Shown here piece by piece: positions 1 through 8,924 of a DNA stretch of 64,000 nt. Origin of the DNA: Spirochaetales bacterium (lineage in GTDB: Bacteria > Spirochaetota > Spirochaetia > Treponematales > Treponemataceae); assembly GCA_003252395.1 (NCBI GenBank), contig QKEL01000008.1, forward strand, positions 124,001-188,000. Direction: 5' to 3'. How positions within the stretch are numbered: position 1 is the first letter of the stretch; every line of letters begins with the position of its first letter. The translations under genes and the position numbers were made by a program. Under the pieces are notes generated by a model. That model was not told the origin of the DNA. It did no database searches and worked only from the letters and a program-made list of their open reading frames with translations.

Positions 1-150
1 AGCAATTACCGTGCCACTTATTACAAATTTTAACAAAAAATGGCAACTTAAACATTTCCATATATTGCAAGGAAATAGATGTATCGCAAGGCATGAGGGA
101 CAATGATCTCCGCTCGACTAGCTGATCGCTTCCTCAATCGCATGGGTCAA

Positions 151-191
151 TATGATACACCATCGGGGTATGAGGCTATTCCTGTATCATA
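151..191. promoter_or_regulatory. 9-bp inverted repeat upstream of groES
   Basis: A perfect 9-bp inverted repeat (TATGATACA at 151-159, TGTATCATA at 183-191) lies about 30 bp upstream of the groES -35 box. It could be an operator or a hairpin. It is not a CIRCE element (TTAGCACTC-N9-GAGTGCTAA), which I looked for and did not find. The rest of 1-271 is AT-rich and shows no gene. Confidence 0.35.
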
Positions 192-221
192 ATGAATCAA
201 AACGTGACGTGACTTTTTTCC

Positions 222-250
222 TTGACCCCCGGCAACGCTTTCCGTATATT
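222..250 (+). promoter_or_regulatory. groES sigma-70-type promoter
   Basis: TTGACC at 222-227, a 17-bp spacer, and TATATT at 245-250. The start codon of groES follows at 272 with a GGAGG Shine-Dalgarno between. Spacing and sequence fit a housekeeping promoter. No heat-shock element is visible. Confidence 0.65.
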
Positions 251-271
251 AAAAAATGCAGGAGGACTTAG

Positions 272-538
272 ATGAAAGTACAGCCATTAGCCGATCGTGT
301 TCTGCTTCGCGCAGACAAGCAGGAAACCAAAACCGCCAGCGGCATCATTATCCCCGATACCGCTCAGGAAAAAACGCAAACCGCGGTCGTGGTAGCGATC
401 GGAGATGACAAGGACGCGATTACCGTTAAGGTCGGACAGAAAGTCATGTACGACAAGTATGCGGGAACCCAGGTCAAGATTGACGGAGAGGATCACCTGA
501 TCATCAAGTCGGCCGATATTATCGCCGTGATTGAGTAA
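272..538 (+). CDS. groES: Co-chaperonin GroES (Cpn10)
   Basis: This 88-residue protein is the heptameric lid that closes the GroEL folding chamber in the cytoplasm. It opens with the family-typical KVQPLADRVLL and contains SGIIIPD just before the mobile loop region, and it ends in the usual D-I-I-A-V-I-E strand. The length is slightly short of the usual 94-100 residues. A strong Shine-Dalgarno (GGAGG) sits 6 nt before the ATG. groEL is not adjacent, so this is a solitary groES, as I recall for T. pallidum. It is transcribed from its own promoter and is followed by a clear terminator, so it looks monocistronic. Confidence 0.95.
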   Translation: MKVQPLADRVLLRADKQETKTASGIIIPDTAQEKTQTAVVVAIGDDKDAITVKVGQKVMYDKYAGTQVKIDGEDHLIIKSADIIAVIE

Positions 539-555
539 CTCCAGGGTTACGCGAG

Positions 556-593
556 AAAACCTGCCGGAATAACAGTACGGCAGGTTTTTTTTT
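556..593 (+). terminator. Intrinsic terminator of groES
   Basis: AAACCTGCCG pairs with CGGCAGGTTT across an 11-nt loop and runs into nine T residues. It lies 20 bp past the groES stop and before the convergent TPR gene. Confidence 0.85.
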
Positions 594-626
594 CGACCGC
601 GGCAGCCGACGTTCCGCCCTTAGGGG

Positions 627-2285
627 CTACAGCCCGCGTAATTTTCGCAGTTGCGCGGCCGCCCGTTCGTTTTTCGGATCTAGCTCCAATGCGCGCATAA
701 GCACCTGCTCGGCCCGCCTCGTGTCCCTGGCTCTGGCAAGGATCATGGCCGCGTCCAGCTGCAGATCGCTGGCGGCGTTATCGTTGGGGGCGAAAGAGGT
801 CGCGCGGTCATAAAATTCGATCGCGGAGGCCACGTCTCCTTTCCGCTCCCGTATGGTCCCGATATTCGCGAGGGCCGCCCAGGAGTCTTCCTTAGACGCC
901 GCGCACTTATTGAACGCGGCCACGGCGCCATCGAGGTCGCCCTTGGCGGCCGCTTCCAACGCATCGTAAAAGGGATCCGTCGCCCCAATGCGCTCGCGGT
1001 TAAGGGAAAACGCGGTATCCGATTCTCCGGTCCTCAGGAAAAACCACATGGCGTACCGCACGAGAAGGTCGTTCGACGAAAAGCGTTCCAGTAAATTCCA
1101 AATTCGCGAGGCGGTAATTCCCGCGTTCATCGTATCGCGCTCGGCTACCTTAATCTCTTCTATAAAAAGACGTATGTCCGGGTCACCTGAGACAGAGGCG
1201 ATGGCGGCGTTTAAGCGCCCCGAGACTTGTTCCTTGGCCGGATACGCTTCCTTTTGGCTTTGTTTCATCGAAAGGGAATAAAAACCGCGTGACTCAAGCG
1301 ATCTCGTGAGGGAATCGCGTTCCGGCTGGGGCCCCGAGACCAAATAATTGCCCACGTAACGCGCTATACCGGGGAAGTATGATGGGAATCTATCCAACAG
1401 ACCGGCGAGATACTCGTTTGCCTGCGCGATATCCTGCGATTCAATGGCCAGGTTATACCAGGGCACGGGCGAGCTTTCCGGGTAATCACTGATCAACGTG
1501 GCCCAATAACGCATGGCTTCCGCGGTATCCCCCGTTTCCAGGGAGGCGTCGGCTAGGAGGTTGATATCCGGTTCGGTTAACCACTCCGACGACTGCGACC
1601 CTTCAGGAACCTTCAGCGTTTGCAATGATTGCTGGGGGAATCCCGCGTCATAATAAAGAAGCGCGAGCAGTCGCCGTTCGCGGGCATCACCGCCGTTTTT
1701 TAAGGCGGCGGCCGATGCGCAAGCCGCCGGAAGGTTTCCCTCGGCCGCGAACCAAACCGCCGCGTTACGGGCGAAAACCGGCAATTCCGTAAGTTCCGCG
1801 GCAACCTTCCACCAACGAGGGTCACGAACGGACTCGGGCTCAGATAGGCGCAACGCTGCGCCTTGAACCGCGTACGTGGTCGTTATCAGTCGCTCAGATT
1901 GCGTTAGGGCCTCATCTCGATGGGAAGCCCTTGCGAGGGTATCGACTAAAACCGCCCGAAGCGCGTCATTTGCCGGCATTTTAAACGTGGCCACGGAAAG
2001 GGTGTCAACCGCCTCGTCCCAGGCCAATAACCCGCGCTCACGTTTTGCCACGGAAAGGAATTGGGAAGCCGTTACCGCACGCTTGCGCAGTTTATTCAGT
2101 CCCTTGAGTGCTTTCGCCGTTTTCCCCGATTCCGTTAAGGAATCAATGGCGATCAAGTCCTGAGAGAACCTGTTTTTTGCATTAAAAAGGCCGCATGCCC
2201 CAAATATCAGGAACGATGCGGCCAATATCAACACGAGTTTCTGCGCCCGAAGGGGGTTTGTACGGTGAAAACCGGGACGAATCAC
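627..2285 (-). CDS. TPR-repeat lipoprotein-like protein
   Basis: This 552-residue protein is largely helical with repeated alanine/leucine-rich 34-residue-like units. The C-terminal repeats (about residues 440-550, for example ALANIGTIRERKGDVASAIEFYDRA) are clear TPRs, so it is probably a scaffold for protein-protein contacts. The N-terminus has a hydrophobic stretch ending in FGAC (about residues 16-31), which fits the relaxed spirochaetal lipobox, so periplasmic membrane anchoring is likely. The ATG overlaps the nusB stop by 4 nt (ATGA), which indicates translational coupling and last place in the alaS-PPIase-nusB operon. The exact function is not recognisable. Confidence 0.8.
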   Translation of the reverse strand: MIRPGFHRTNPLRAQKLVLILAASFLIFGACGLFNAKNRFSQDLIAIDSLTESGKTAKALKGLNKLRKRAVTASQFLSVAKRERGLLAWDEAVDTLSVATFKMPANDALRAVLVDTLARASHRDEALTQSERLITTTYAVQGAALRLSEPESVRDPRWWKVAAELTELPVFARNAAVWFAAEGNLPAACASAAALKNGGDARERRLLALLYYDAGFPQQSLQTLKVPEGSQSSEWLTEPDINLLADASLETGDTAEAMRYWATLISDYPESSPVPWYNLAIESQDIAQANEYLAGLLDRFPSYFPGIARYVGNYLVSGPQPERDSLTRSLESRGFYSLSMKQSQKEAYPAKEQVSGRLNAAIASVSGDPDIRLFIEEIKVAERDTMNAGITASRIWNLLERFSSNDLLVRYAMWFFLRTGESDTAFSLNRERIGATDPFYDALEAAAKGDLDGAVAAFNKCAASKEDSWAALANIGTIRERKGDVASAIEFYDRATSFAPNDNAASDLQLDAAMILARARDTRRAEQVLMRALELDPKNERAAAQLRKLRGL

Positions 2286-2713
2286 CGCGGCGAATTCTCC
2301 TTGGATTTTTTCCGTATGTTATCCAATACGGCATTGATAAACCGGAACGAATCGTCGGAACCGAATTCCTTCGATATATCGATGGCCTCATCTATAATGA
2401 TAGACGGATGCATGTCGGTCTGAAAAAGGAGAGAATAGACGCTCATGCGAAGGATCGCCACGTCCACGCGATTCAGGCGGTCAAAGTCCCAATTCGTCAA
2501 ATGCTGCTTTATGAGATCGTCAATCTCGGCGATATGCTCGATGGTACCGGCGATGATGAGGCGGGGAAAAGTGATTCCCTCGTCCCCAAGCCTATCCCGC
2601 TTCTCGTCGCCAAGCCACGAAAAATCCAAAAGATCCTCAAGGGGTATCTTGGAAACGTCCCACGCGTACAGCGCCTGAAATGCCAGTATGCGGCCTTTTC
2701 TTCTACCTGCCAT
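2282..2713 (-). CDS. nusB: Transcription antitermination factor NusB
   Basis: NusB (143 residues) binds boxA RNA with NusE/S10 and promotes antitermination, chiefly on rRNA operons. The N-terminal R-x-x-AFQALYAWD and the C-terminal SVYSLLFQTDMHPSIIIDEAIDISKEFGSDD region ending FINAVLDNI are diagnostic for the all-helical family. The length is normal. It starts 4 nt after the upstream chaperone gene and overlaps the TPR gene by 4 nt, so it is an internal operon gene. The Shine-Dalgarno is weak, which fits coupling. Confidence 0.95.
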   Translation of the reverse strand: MAGRRKGRILAFQALYAWDVSKIPLEDLLDFSWLGDEKRDRLGDEGITFPRLIIAGTIEHIAEIDDLIKQHLTNWDFDRLNRVDVAILRMSVYSLLFQTDMHPSIIIDEAIDISKEFGSDDSFRFINAVLDNIRKKSKENSPR

Positions 2714-2717
2714 CGGA

Positions 2718-3809
2718 TTACCAGTTTAACGCTTTCTCAAGATCGGCGTCGCTTTTGAGAATCTGGAAGTTCTCCGGCTTTCTGAGCTCGGAAATGACCT
2801 GCTGAAGCGCGTCGCTAACGGCCTTGTTCTGTGCCTGGGTGAGCATACTGTTCTTTATGTACTCGTACACCGTCACGGTGGTACCGGGCCTAATAACGTC
2901 GCTAAGGGCCAGTATTTTCGCGGGATACTTTTCGAGTACGATGAACGTTTGCCAATCCGCGTCCGTCTCGGATACGTCGGAAACCTCGTTCACGTCCATT
3001 TCGAAGATTTTCAAGAGAGCTTCCATCGAAATACCGAGCTGTTTCGAAGCGGTGGAATTTTTGTCGATGTAGAGGTCGCCGCCCTGAAAGCCGGAATTAT
3101 CGGCCTGGGAGAGCGCTTTCAACTCCGCCGTGGAAGCGGGTTTCGCGCGCAGTTTGTCGCGAAGTTCCTCGACCTTTTTCTTTGCGGCCGCGGAAGAATC
3201 GGGGGTCGATCCCTTTGGGGCCACCAGCAAGAACAGCCGGATCATGTCGTCGCGAACGAAATTCTTTTTATACAGTTCGTAATAGGACCTAATGTCCGCG
3301 TCAACCGGCCCTGAAACGTTTTGAATTTCAGCTTGCTTTTTCGCCATCACGTACCGCTGGGCGAGAAGCTGGCTCTTGAGGAAGGCCTTATACTCGGAAA
3401 GGGTCATTCCGTTCTGGGCCTTCATGAAATCGTCTATGCTCATCCCGGTCTGCTGTTTGACGATTTGCGCAAATTCAAGTTCGGTTACCTGCTTGCCGAC
3501 CTGCTGCGAGATCATTTGCAGGAAGTTTTGATTCACTTCCGAATCGTTAACCTTTACGCCGTCGCGGTCCGCCGCCTGCACCACCAATCGTTCGTTAATA
3601 AGGGTATCGAGGACCTTTTTCCGCTCATCAAGCGTCATAGACCGCCCAAGTTCCTTCTGGTACGCCTCGACGCGGGACTTCAGCTGCTTGACGGTAATGG
3701 GTTCCGACTTTTGCAGCTTAACGGTGGCGATGGGCTGGAGATCGGATTGAGCGGCTACGAAGCCGGTCACCAGGGCCGTAAGGGTCACGGCGAAGAAAAA
3801 ACGCTTCAT
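2718..3809 (-). CDS. Exported SurA/PrsA-like peptidyl-prolyl isomerase
   Basis: This 363-residue exported protein has a signal peptide (residues 1-20, cleavage near VAAQ), a SurA-N-like helical chaperone domain (about 30-160, with the typical LDTLINERLVVQAA stretch) and a PpiC/parvulin-like domain (about 175-300, including SGFQGGDL). It probably assists folding of periplasmic or outer-membrane proteins. The gene matches in position and type the T. pallidum Tpn39b/TP1016 gene between nusB and alaS, as I remember it. An AAGG Shine-Dalgarno lies 7 nt before ATG. The parvulin active-site residues look only partly conserved, so isomerase activity is uncertain; chaperone activity is the safer guess. 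Confidence 0.8.
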   Translation of the reverse strand: MKRFFFAVTLTALVTGFVAAQSDLQPIATVKLQKSEPITVKQLKSRVEAYQKELGRSMTLDERKKVLDTLINERLVVQAADRDGVKVNDSEVNQNFLQMISQQVGKQVTELEFAQIVKQQTGMSIDDFMKAQNGMTLSEYKAFLKSQLLAQRYVMAKKQAEIQNVSGPVDADIRSYYELYKKNFVRDDMIRLFLLVAPKGSTPDSSAAAKKKVEELRDKLRAKPASTAELKALSQADNSGFQGGDLYIDKNSTASKQLGISMEALLKIFEMDVNEVSDVSETDADWQTFIVLEKYPAKILALSDVIRPGTTVTVYEYIKNSMLTQAQNKAVSDALQQVISELRKPENFQILKSDADLEKALNW

Positions 3810-3890
3810 CTGATACCTTCTTTGAAAAACGTCACCCTCATGGGGCCACGCGGTAATTGTGAACTAACAACAAACGAGACACGAGTCACG

Positions 3891-5684
3891 TTACGATTTC
3901 TCGAGCACGGCCCTTATTCGGCGCACTCCCGCGGAGGACGATTGCTCTTTCTGGATGCGGAACGTTCCCATTCCGCCCGTTCGCTCCACGTGGGGACCGC
4001 CGCATACTTCCTTGGAAAAGGCGCCGATGGAGTATACCTTAACCACGTTTTCGTATTTCTCGCCGAAGAGGGCCATGGCGCCCGAGGCCTTAGCCTCTTC
4101 CAGGGGCATCATTTCCATTTTGACGGGCAAATCGGCGGCGATTTGCTCATTTACGATATCCTCTACCCGGGCGATTTCTTCCTTCGTCATCGGCTGCGGG
4201 TGGGTAAAGTCGAACCGCATGCGTTCCGCGGTGATATTGGAGCCTTTCTGGGCCACATGATCGCCAAGGACCATCCGAAGGGCCTTTTGGAGAAGGTGGG
4301 TAGCCGTGTGATAGGCGGTAGTTGCCTCGGAATGGTCCGCGAGACCGCCTTTAAAGGCTTGCTCGCTGCCAGCCCGCGAAAGTTCCTGATGCTTCTTAAA
4401 GGCCTCGTCGAACTCTTCCCGGTTTACCGTCAGGCCGCCTTCTCGGGCGAGTTCCTCGGTAAGCTCAATGGGAAAGCCGTACGTATCGTACAGTTTGAAC
4501 GCCAACCGGCCAGACATGATCCGCTGGGGATTCTTCAGCAAGTTCGGCAGCATTTTCTCGAATTCAGCCTCGCCCTTTTTGAGGGTTTCAAGGAATTTTT
4601 GTTCCTCGGCGTGAAGCTCAGCCAGAACGAATTCCCTTCGCTCTCCCAATTCGGGGTAGGCGCCTTTCAATTGCTCGATCACCACCTTGGCGGGCTCCGC
4701 GAGGAAGATTCCGTCTACGCCGAGCTTTCGCCCATGGCGGACGGCGCGGCGGATAAGGCGCCGAAGCACGTACCCGGCCCCGACGTTTGAGGGGGTAACG
4801 CCCTTTTGGTCCCCAAGGATAAAGGTAGAGGAACGGACGTGATCGCAAATGATCCGAATCGATACGTCGTCGGCTTCGGATACGCCGTATTTTTTCCCGG
4901 TTATGGATTCGACGCATTCAATGATCGGACGGAATATTTCCGTCTCGTATACCGATTTTTTACCGGAGAGCATCGCCACGGTCCGCTCCACGCCCATGCC
5001 GGTATCCACGCATTTTCGGTCAAGCTTCAGGTACGAACCGTCCTTCTGCTTGCTATATTGCATGAATACGTCGTTCCAAATCTCGATATACTTGCCGCAA
5101 TGGCAACCCGGTCGGCAATCTTCGCCGCACGAGGCCTTTCCGGTATCGATAAACATTTCCGTATCGGGTCCGCACGGGCCAGTCTCGCCCGCGGGCCCCC
5201 ACCAATTGTCGGAACGGGGAAGGAAATGGATCCTCTGGCGGGGGATACCCAAACCGGCCCAAATGTCCGCGGATTCGTCATCCCTGGGGACCTCGGCGTC
5301 GCCCGCAAAGACCGTTACCGAAAGCTTATCCACGGGAAGGCCCAAGTAATCGGGGCTCGTTAAAAACTCAAAGCTGTAGTTGATGGCTTCTTTCTTGAAA
5401 TAGTCGCCCAGTGACCAGTTTCCGAGCATCTCAAAGCAGGTAAGATGGCTGGGATCGCCGACCTCGTCGATATCGCCGGTGCGCACGCATTTTTGATAAT
5501 CCGTCAGTCGCGTACCGGCGGGATGGGGCTCCCCCATGAGATAGGGAACCAGGGGATGCATACCCGCGGTGGTAAACAGAACCGTGGGATCATTTTCTGG
5601 TATGAGGGATTTTCCGGAGATCTCGGCATGGCCCTTACTTTTAAAGAACTCGATGTATTTGGAACGCAGCTCGTTTGCAGTCAT
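3891..5684 (-). CDS. alaS: Alanyl-tRNA synthetase, short spirochaetal form
   Basis: Charges tRNA-Ala with alanine. At 597 residues it is far shorter than the usual 870-880: class II catalytic core (about 1-250), tRNA-recognition region (about 250-450) and editing domain with HTATH and CGGPHV zinc/editing motifs (about 490-590) are present, but the C-Ala dimerisation domain is absent. Spirochaetal AlaRS of about 594 residues is known, so this is a lineage trait and not a frameshift. I chose the ATG at 5684 because MTANELRSKYIEFF is the family N-terminus and a TTGACA/TACTAT promoter ends 9 nt before it; the open frame extends upstream to 5810 without support. No Shine-Dalgarno is present. First gene of the operon with the PPIase, nusB and TPR genes. 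Confidence 0.95.
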   Translation of the reverse strand: MTANELRSKYIEFFKSKGHAEISGKSLIPENDPTVLFTTAGMHPLVPYLMGEPHPAGTRLTDYQKCVRTGDIDEVGDPSHLTCFEMLGNWSLGDYFKKEAINYSFEFLTSPDYLGLPVDKLSVTVFAGDAEVPRDDESADIWAGLGIPRQRIHFLPRSDNWWGPAGETGPCGPDTEMFIDTGKASCGEDCRPGCHCGKYIEIWNDVFMQYSKQKDGSYLKLDRKCVDTGMGVERTVAMLSGKKSVYETEIFRPIIECVESITGKKYGVSEADDVSIRIICDHVRSSTFILGDQKGVTPSNVGAGYVLRRLIRRAVRHGRKLGVDGIFLAEPAKVVIEQLKGAYPELGERREFVLAELHAEEQKFLETLKKGEAEFEKMLPNLLKNPQRIMSGRLAFKLYDTYGFPIELTEELAREGGLTVNREEFDEAFKKHQELSRAGSEQAFKGGLADHSEATTAYHTATHLLQKALRMVLGDHVAQKGSNITAERMRFDFTHPQPMTKEEIARVEDIVNEQIAADLPVKMEMMPLEEAKASGAMALFGEKYENVVKVYSIGAFSKEVCGGPHVERTGGMGTFRIQKEQSSSAGVRRIRAVLEKS

Positions 5685-5693
5685 AGTTTTTCT

Positions 5694-5722
5694 ATAGTAG
5701 ATAATGGAGCCGAATTTGTCAA
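5694..5722 (-). promoter_or_regulatory. alaS promoter, near-leaderless
   Basis: Read on the minus strand: TTGACA (5722-5717), 17-bp spacer, TACTAT (5699-5694). Only 9 nt separate the -10 box from the ATG at 5684, so the transcript would begin within about 3 nt of the start codon. Confidence 0.75.
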
Positions 5723-5770
5723 CGTTGAAGCGATGGGAGCGACTCGGAATGCCGCGGTACCGGGAAAGGG

Positions 5771-5804
5771 CGAAAAAAAGGCCGACGCATTTCGCGTCGG
5801 CCTT
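5771..5804 (-). terminator. Intrinsic terminator of the PPDK-like gene
   Basis: On the minus strand, AAGGCCGACGC pairs perfectly with GCGTCGGCCTT around a 5-nt loop and is followed by seven T residues. It lies 16 bp past the stop at 5820. Confidence 0.9.
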
Positions 5805-5819
5805 CCTCATTCGTTTGAA

Positions 5820-8800
5820 CTAAGCCTTTTTTTTGGCCGCGCCGGGTTTCTTGGCGGCAGGCCGAGCCTTTTTTTCCGCCGCCGGCTTCTTGGCCGCAGC
5901 GGCGGGCTTGTTGGTAACCGCCGCGGGCTTCTTTGCCTTGGGCGCCGTTTTTTTGGCCCCAGCGGGTTTCTGAGCGGTCGCGTCGGGCTGCTGAGCAGCA
6001 GCGGATTTTTTTGTCGCAGGTCGAGCCTTTGTTTCCGTAGGTCGGGCCTTTTTTTCAGCCGCCGGCTTCTTGTCCGCAGCGGCGGGCTTTTTGGCAACCG
6101 TCGCGGGCTTCTTTGCCTTGGGCGCCGTTTTTTTGGCCCCAGCGGGTTTCTGAGCTCCTCCGCCCGCTTTCGATTCCTTCTTGTCCGCAAGAACCGTCTT
6201 TTTAGCAGCCCTACCCGTCTTTACCGCGGCCTTTGCGGGAATCGGTACGGCGCGCCGCAGGAGGGTTCTCCCTTCCTTCTCCGCCTTTTCGATCTCTACC
6301 TGGGCGATGGAAAGCAACGCTATGGGAACGGAGTAGGAGGAGCAGGAAACGTAATTCAAGCCTGCGTCCATACAGAACCTGATATTCTCCGGACGGGCGC
6401 CGTGCTCGCCGCACAGCCCCGTGGCGAGGTCCGGACGCGCCGCGGTACCCCGATCGACCGCTATGGAAATGAGCTCGCGCACCCGTGGATCGAGTACGGC
6501 GAAGGGATTCCCGTCTATCAAGTCGTACATCGTATAATCGGGCATAAAGGAGTTGAAGTCGTCGCGAGAAAGCCCGAGGGTGGTTTGGGTAAGGTCATTG
6601 GTGCCAAAGGAGAAGAACTGCGCGTACCGCGCGATTTCCCCCGCGCTTAACGCGGCGGCGGGCAATTCGATCATGGTTCCGATCCTGAACACGATGGGCT
6701 TTGCCTTCAATTCGCCCCGTACCGTCTCCTCAATGCCCGCGATGCCCTGATATGAATGGCCCTCGATTTTTTTCCCGTAGACGATCTGTTTCAATTCCCT
6801 GAAGTTCATGACGATGGGCACCATTATCTCGGGACAAACCGCTACGCCCTCTTTCTGTAAGGCATAGGCCGCTTCAAAAATGGCGCGCACCTGCATTTCG
6901 TAAATTTCGGGATAGGATATGGCGATACGGCAACCGCGGTGCCCGAGCATGGGGTTTATCTCGGCCAGCGCGTCGATCTTTTCCTGAACGGCTGACTTCG
7001 AAACCTTATCGCCCTTACCCGAAAGGTATTTCATGAACTCAGCCAGCTCGTTGGCGTTATGGGGGAGGAACTCATGCAGAGGGGCGTCAAGCAGGCGGAT
7101 AGTGACCTCTCGACCCGCCATTGCCTTGAAAATCCCGTAGAAATCGTCGCTCTGCATTTTCTGAAGTTTTTTCAGTACTTTCCACCGCTCTCCCTTGTCC
7201 TCGGAGAGGATCATCTCGCGGAAAACGTTAATCCGTTTCTCGTTAAAGAACATATGCTCGGTTCGGCAAAGACCAATGCCTTCGGCACCGAAGCGCACGG
7301 CCAATTCCGCGTCACGGGGGCTGTCTGCGTTGGCGCGCACGTGGAAGTCCTGGATGAAGGAACGGGTAAGCTTGATAAAATCGAGTAGGCCTGAGGTTTC
7401 CGGATCGGGTTCTATGAGGCGGGCAGAACCGAAATAAACGGTAGACTCGCCGTAATACGGCACGTTCAAGGTAATATAATCGCCCTCATTGACCGTAACC
7501 CCGTCGATAATGGCCTTCTTTCCGCGAATGGCCATATCCGGGCGAACGAGGGAAATTTTCCCGTACTGCCTAGCCACGACCGAGGCATGGGCGGAATAGC
7601 CGCCCTCGTTGGAAAGGACACCGGTCGCGACCTCTATCCCCTTAACGTCTCCCGCGTAGGTGGCGGGCATGCAAAGGATGCACCGGGTATCCTCCCCATT
7701 CTGACGGGCCACCCGGATGGCGTCGATGAGGGAATCAGCCGAGAAGTACACCTTGCCCACCGCGGCTCCCGGCGCGCCGGCGATTCCGCCCTTTGAGGAT
7801 TTGAAATCCTTCACGCTCAGGATATCGATTACGGGATGCAAAATCTCGTTTAACAATCCCGGTTTCACGGTTTTCACGACATATTCGTCGCTGACGACCT
7901 TTCTCGCGTTTAAGTCCAGTAAAAGCTTTACGAGGGATATGGTGCTTTTCGACTCTACCGACTTTTGCTCAATCAGCCATAATTTACCGTTTTCGATGGT
8001 AAACCGAATCATGCGTATCTCGCGGCTGTCATCCTCGAGCATCCACGCGATTTCCTGAAGTTTTTTTAATGCCGCGGGATCGATCGTGTTTATGTCCTGG
8101 CCAATGGCGTTGATATCGTCGAATTTTTCCTTAAAGAACTTACCCTGCAACCGTTTTTCGCCCGAAACGATATCACGGCTGAAAAAGGAACCGGAAGCCG
8201 AGTTCTTGCCGAAATTTCCGTAAACCATGGGCTGAACGATTACGGCGGTATCCCCGTCATTTTGGTCGTCCACCGCCAATAGATGGCTAATCGCCTTGAG
8301 CGAAATCTCGATCTGATCTTCCGCGCTGTCAAAGAACCCGGCGGGCAATACGGGCGCGAAGGAATCCATGATTTCGACGCCGGTCCCCCGCACTTTCTCG
8401 TTCTTCATGCGGTTTTCCACGTCCTTCAAGGCTTTTTCAAAACCCTCTGCGTCGACCGATTTACCGTCCAGTGCGGCGCTTCTTTTCAGTATGGTAAAAA
8501 TTCCCCTGAGAAGGAACAGCACCTCATGGGCGGCGAAGTTCTTTCCCACGCCCGTTTCGAAGCCCCCGATCGTGTTTTTTGCGAGACCGAAATTATGGAG
8601 CGTCGGATAATTCGTTACGGCAAGATTCGGCGATATGACGATCTTAACGAGCAGCGGGTGCTCGCTGTCGCCGAAGGTCTTTCCGACCAGGGCGTTGCAA
8701 TGCTTCAGGAAGGGAGCGATATTCTTATACACCGGCTCGTCGGCGAGAGTCGCGGCTATACTGGAATTAATGATGAAGCCGGGCAGGATCGGAAGTCCGA

Positions 8801-8912
8801 GTTCCGCGAATTCATTGGCCTGGCGCCCGCGAATTCCCAATAGGGCACTGTCTATCTTTTTGCTAACCGTCGTATCCTGACTAAAAAAATGTATGGCGTC
8901 TTTCATGCTCAT
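5820..8912 (-). CDS. Pyruvate phosphate dikinase homologue with degenerate ATP-grasp domain and basic tail
   Basis: The family interconverts PEP, AMP, PPi with pyruvate, ATP, Pi through a swivelling phosphohistidine. The C-terminal PEP/pyruvate barrel (about 530-880) is well conserved (GIGLCRTEHMFF, NPMLGHRGCR, FFSFGTNDLTQ, GLCGEHG, YVSCSSY with the catalytic Cys), and the carrier His is at 442 in GGYSAHASVVAR. The N-terminal nucleotide domain has the overall family layout but lacks the residues that bind ATP: GGKGANL is GIRGRQAN (26-33), VRSG is VIS (92-94), DIE is MIR (301-303), and QTR is EQK (315-317). Residues 881-1030 form a Lys/Ala/Pro tail with an internal 60-residue duplication. The protein is 1030 residues against about 880-900. 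It follows the HPr-like gene by 12 nt. Usual annotation would be ppdK, but dikinase activity is doubtful. Confidence 0.85.
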   Translation of the reverse strand: MSMKDAIHFFSQDTTVSKKIDSALLGIRGRQANEFAELGLPILPGFIINSSIAATLADEPVYKNIAPFLKHCNALVGKTFGDSEHPLLVKIVISPNLAVTNYPTLHNFGLAKNTIGGFETGVGKNFAAHEVLFLLRGIFTILKRSAALDGKSVDAEGFEKALKDVENRMKNEKVRGTGVEIMDSFAPVLPAGFFDSAEDQIEISLKAISHLLAVDDQNDGDTAVIVQPMVYGNFGKNSASGSFFSRDIVSGEKRLQGKFFKEKFDDINAIGQDINTIDPAALKKLQEIAWMLEDDSREIRMIRFTIENGKLWLIEQKSVESKSTISLVKLLLDLNARKVVSDEYVVKTVKPGLLNEILHPVIDILSVKDFKSSKGGIAGAPGAAVGKVYFSADSLIDAIRVARQNGEDTRCILCMPATYAGDVKGIEVATGVLSNEGGYSAHASVVARQYGKISLVRPDMAIRGKKAIIDGVTVNEGDYITLNVPYYGESTVYFGSARLIEPDPETSGLLDFIKLTRSFIQDFHVRANADSPRDAELAVRFGAEGIGLCRTEHMFFNEKRINVFREMILSEDKGERWKVLKKLQKMQSDDFYGIFKAMAGREVTIRLLDAPLHEFLPHNANELAEFMKYLSGKGDKVSKSAVQEKIDALAEINPMLGHRGCRIAISYPEIYEMQVRAIFEAAYALQKEGVAVCPEIMVPIVMNFRELKQIVYGKKIEGHSYQGIAGIEETVRGELKAKPIVFRIGTMIELPAAALSAGEIARYAQFFSFGTNDLTQTTLGLSRDDFNSFMPDYTMYDLIDGNPFAVLDPRVRELISIAVDRGTAARPDLATGLCGEHGARPENIRFCMDAGLNYVSCSSYSVPIALLSIAQVEIEKAEKEGRTLLRRAVPIPAKAAVKTGRAAKKTVLADKKESKAGGGAQKPAGAKKTAPKAKKPATVAKKPAAADKKPAAEKKARPTETKARPATKKSAAAQQPDATAQKPAGAKKTAPKAKKPAAVTNKPAAAAKKPAAEKKARPAAKKPGAAKKKA
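5881..6154. repeat. Two-copy 180-bp-period direct repeat in the PPDK tail
   Basis: Positions 5881-5974 and 6061-6154 are nearly identical (a handful of mismatches) and exactly 180 bp apart. They encode the duplicated QKPAGAKKTAPKAKKPA-type segments of the lysine-rich tail. The frame is kept, which points to selection on the peptide and expansion by recombination or slippage. Confidence 0.85.
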
Positions 8913-8924
8913 AGTGTATTACCC

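Noticed and set aside
1..271. CIRCE heat-shock operator before groES
   Set aside because: The TTAGCACTC-N9-GAGTGCTAA pattern is absent; only an unrelated 9-bp palindrome is present.
3321..4790. Plus-strand 489-codon open frame opposite alaS and the PPIase gene
   Set aside because: It crosses two real genes on the other strand and has no recognisable domain or Shine-Dalgarno.
5881..6154. CRISPR-like or mobile-element repeat
   Set aside because: Only two copies, in frame within a coding tail, with no spacer structure or flanking element.
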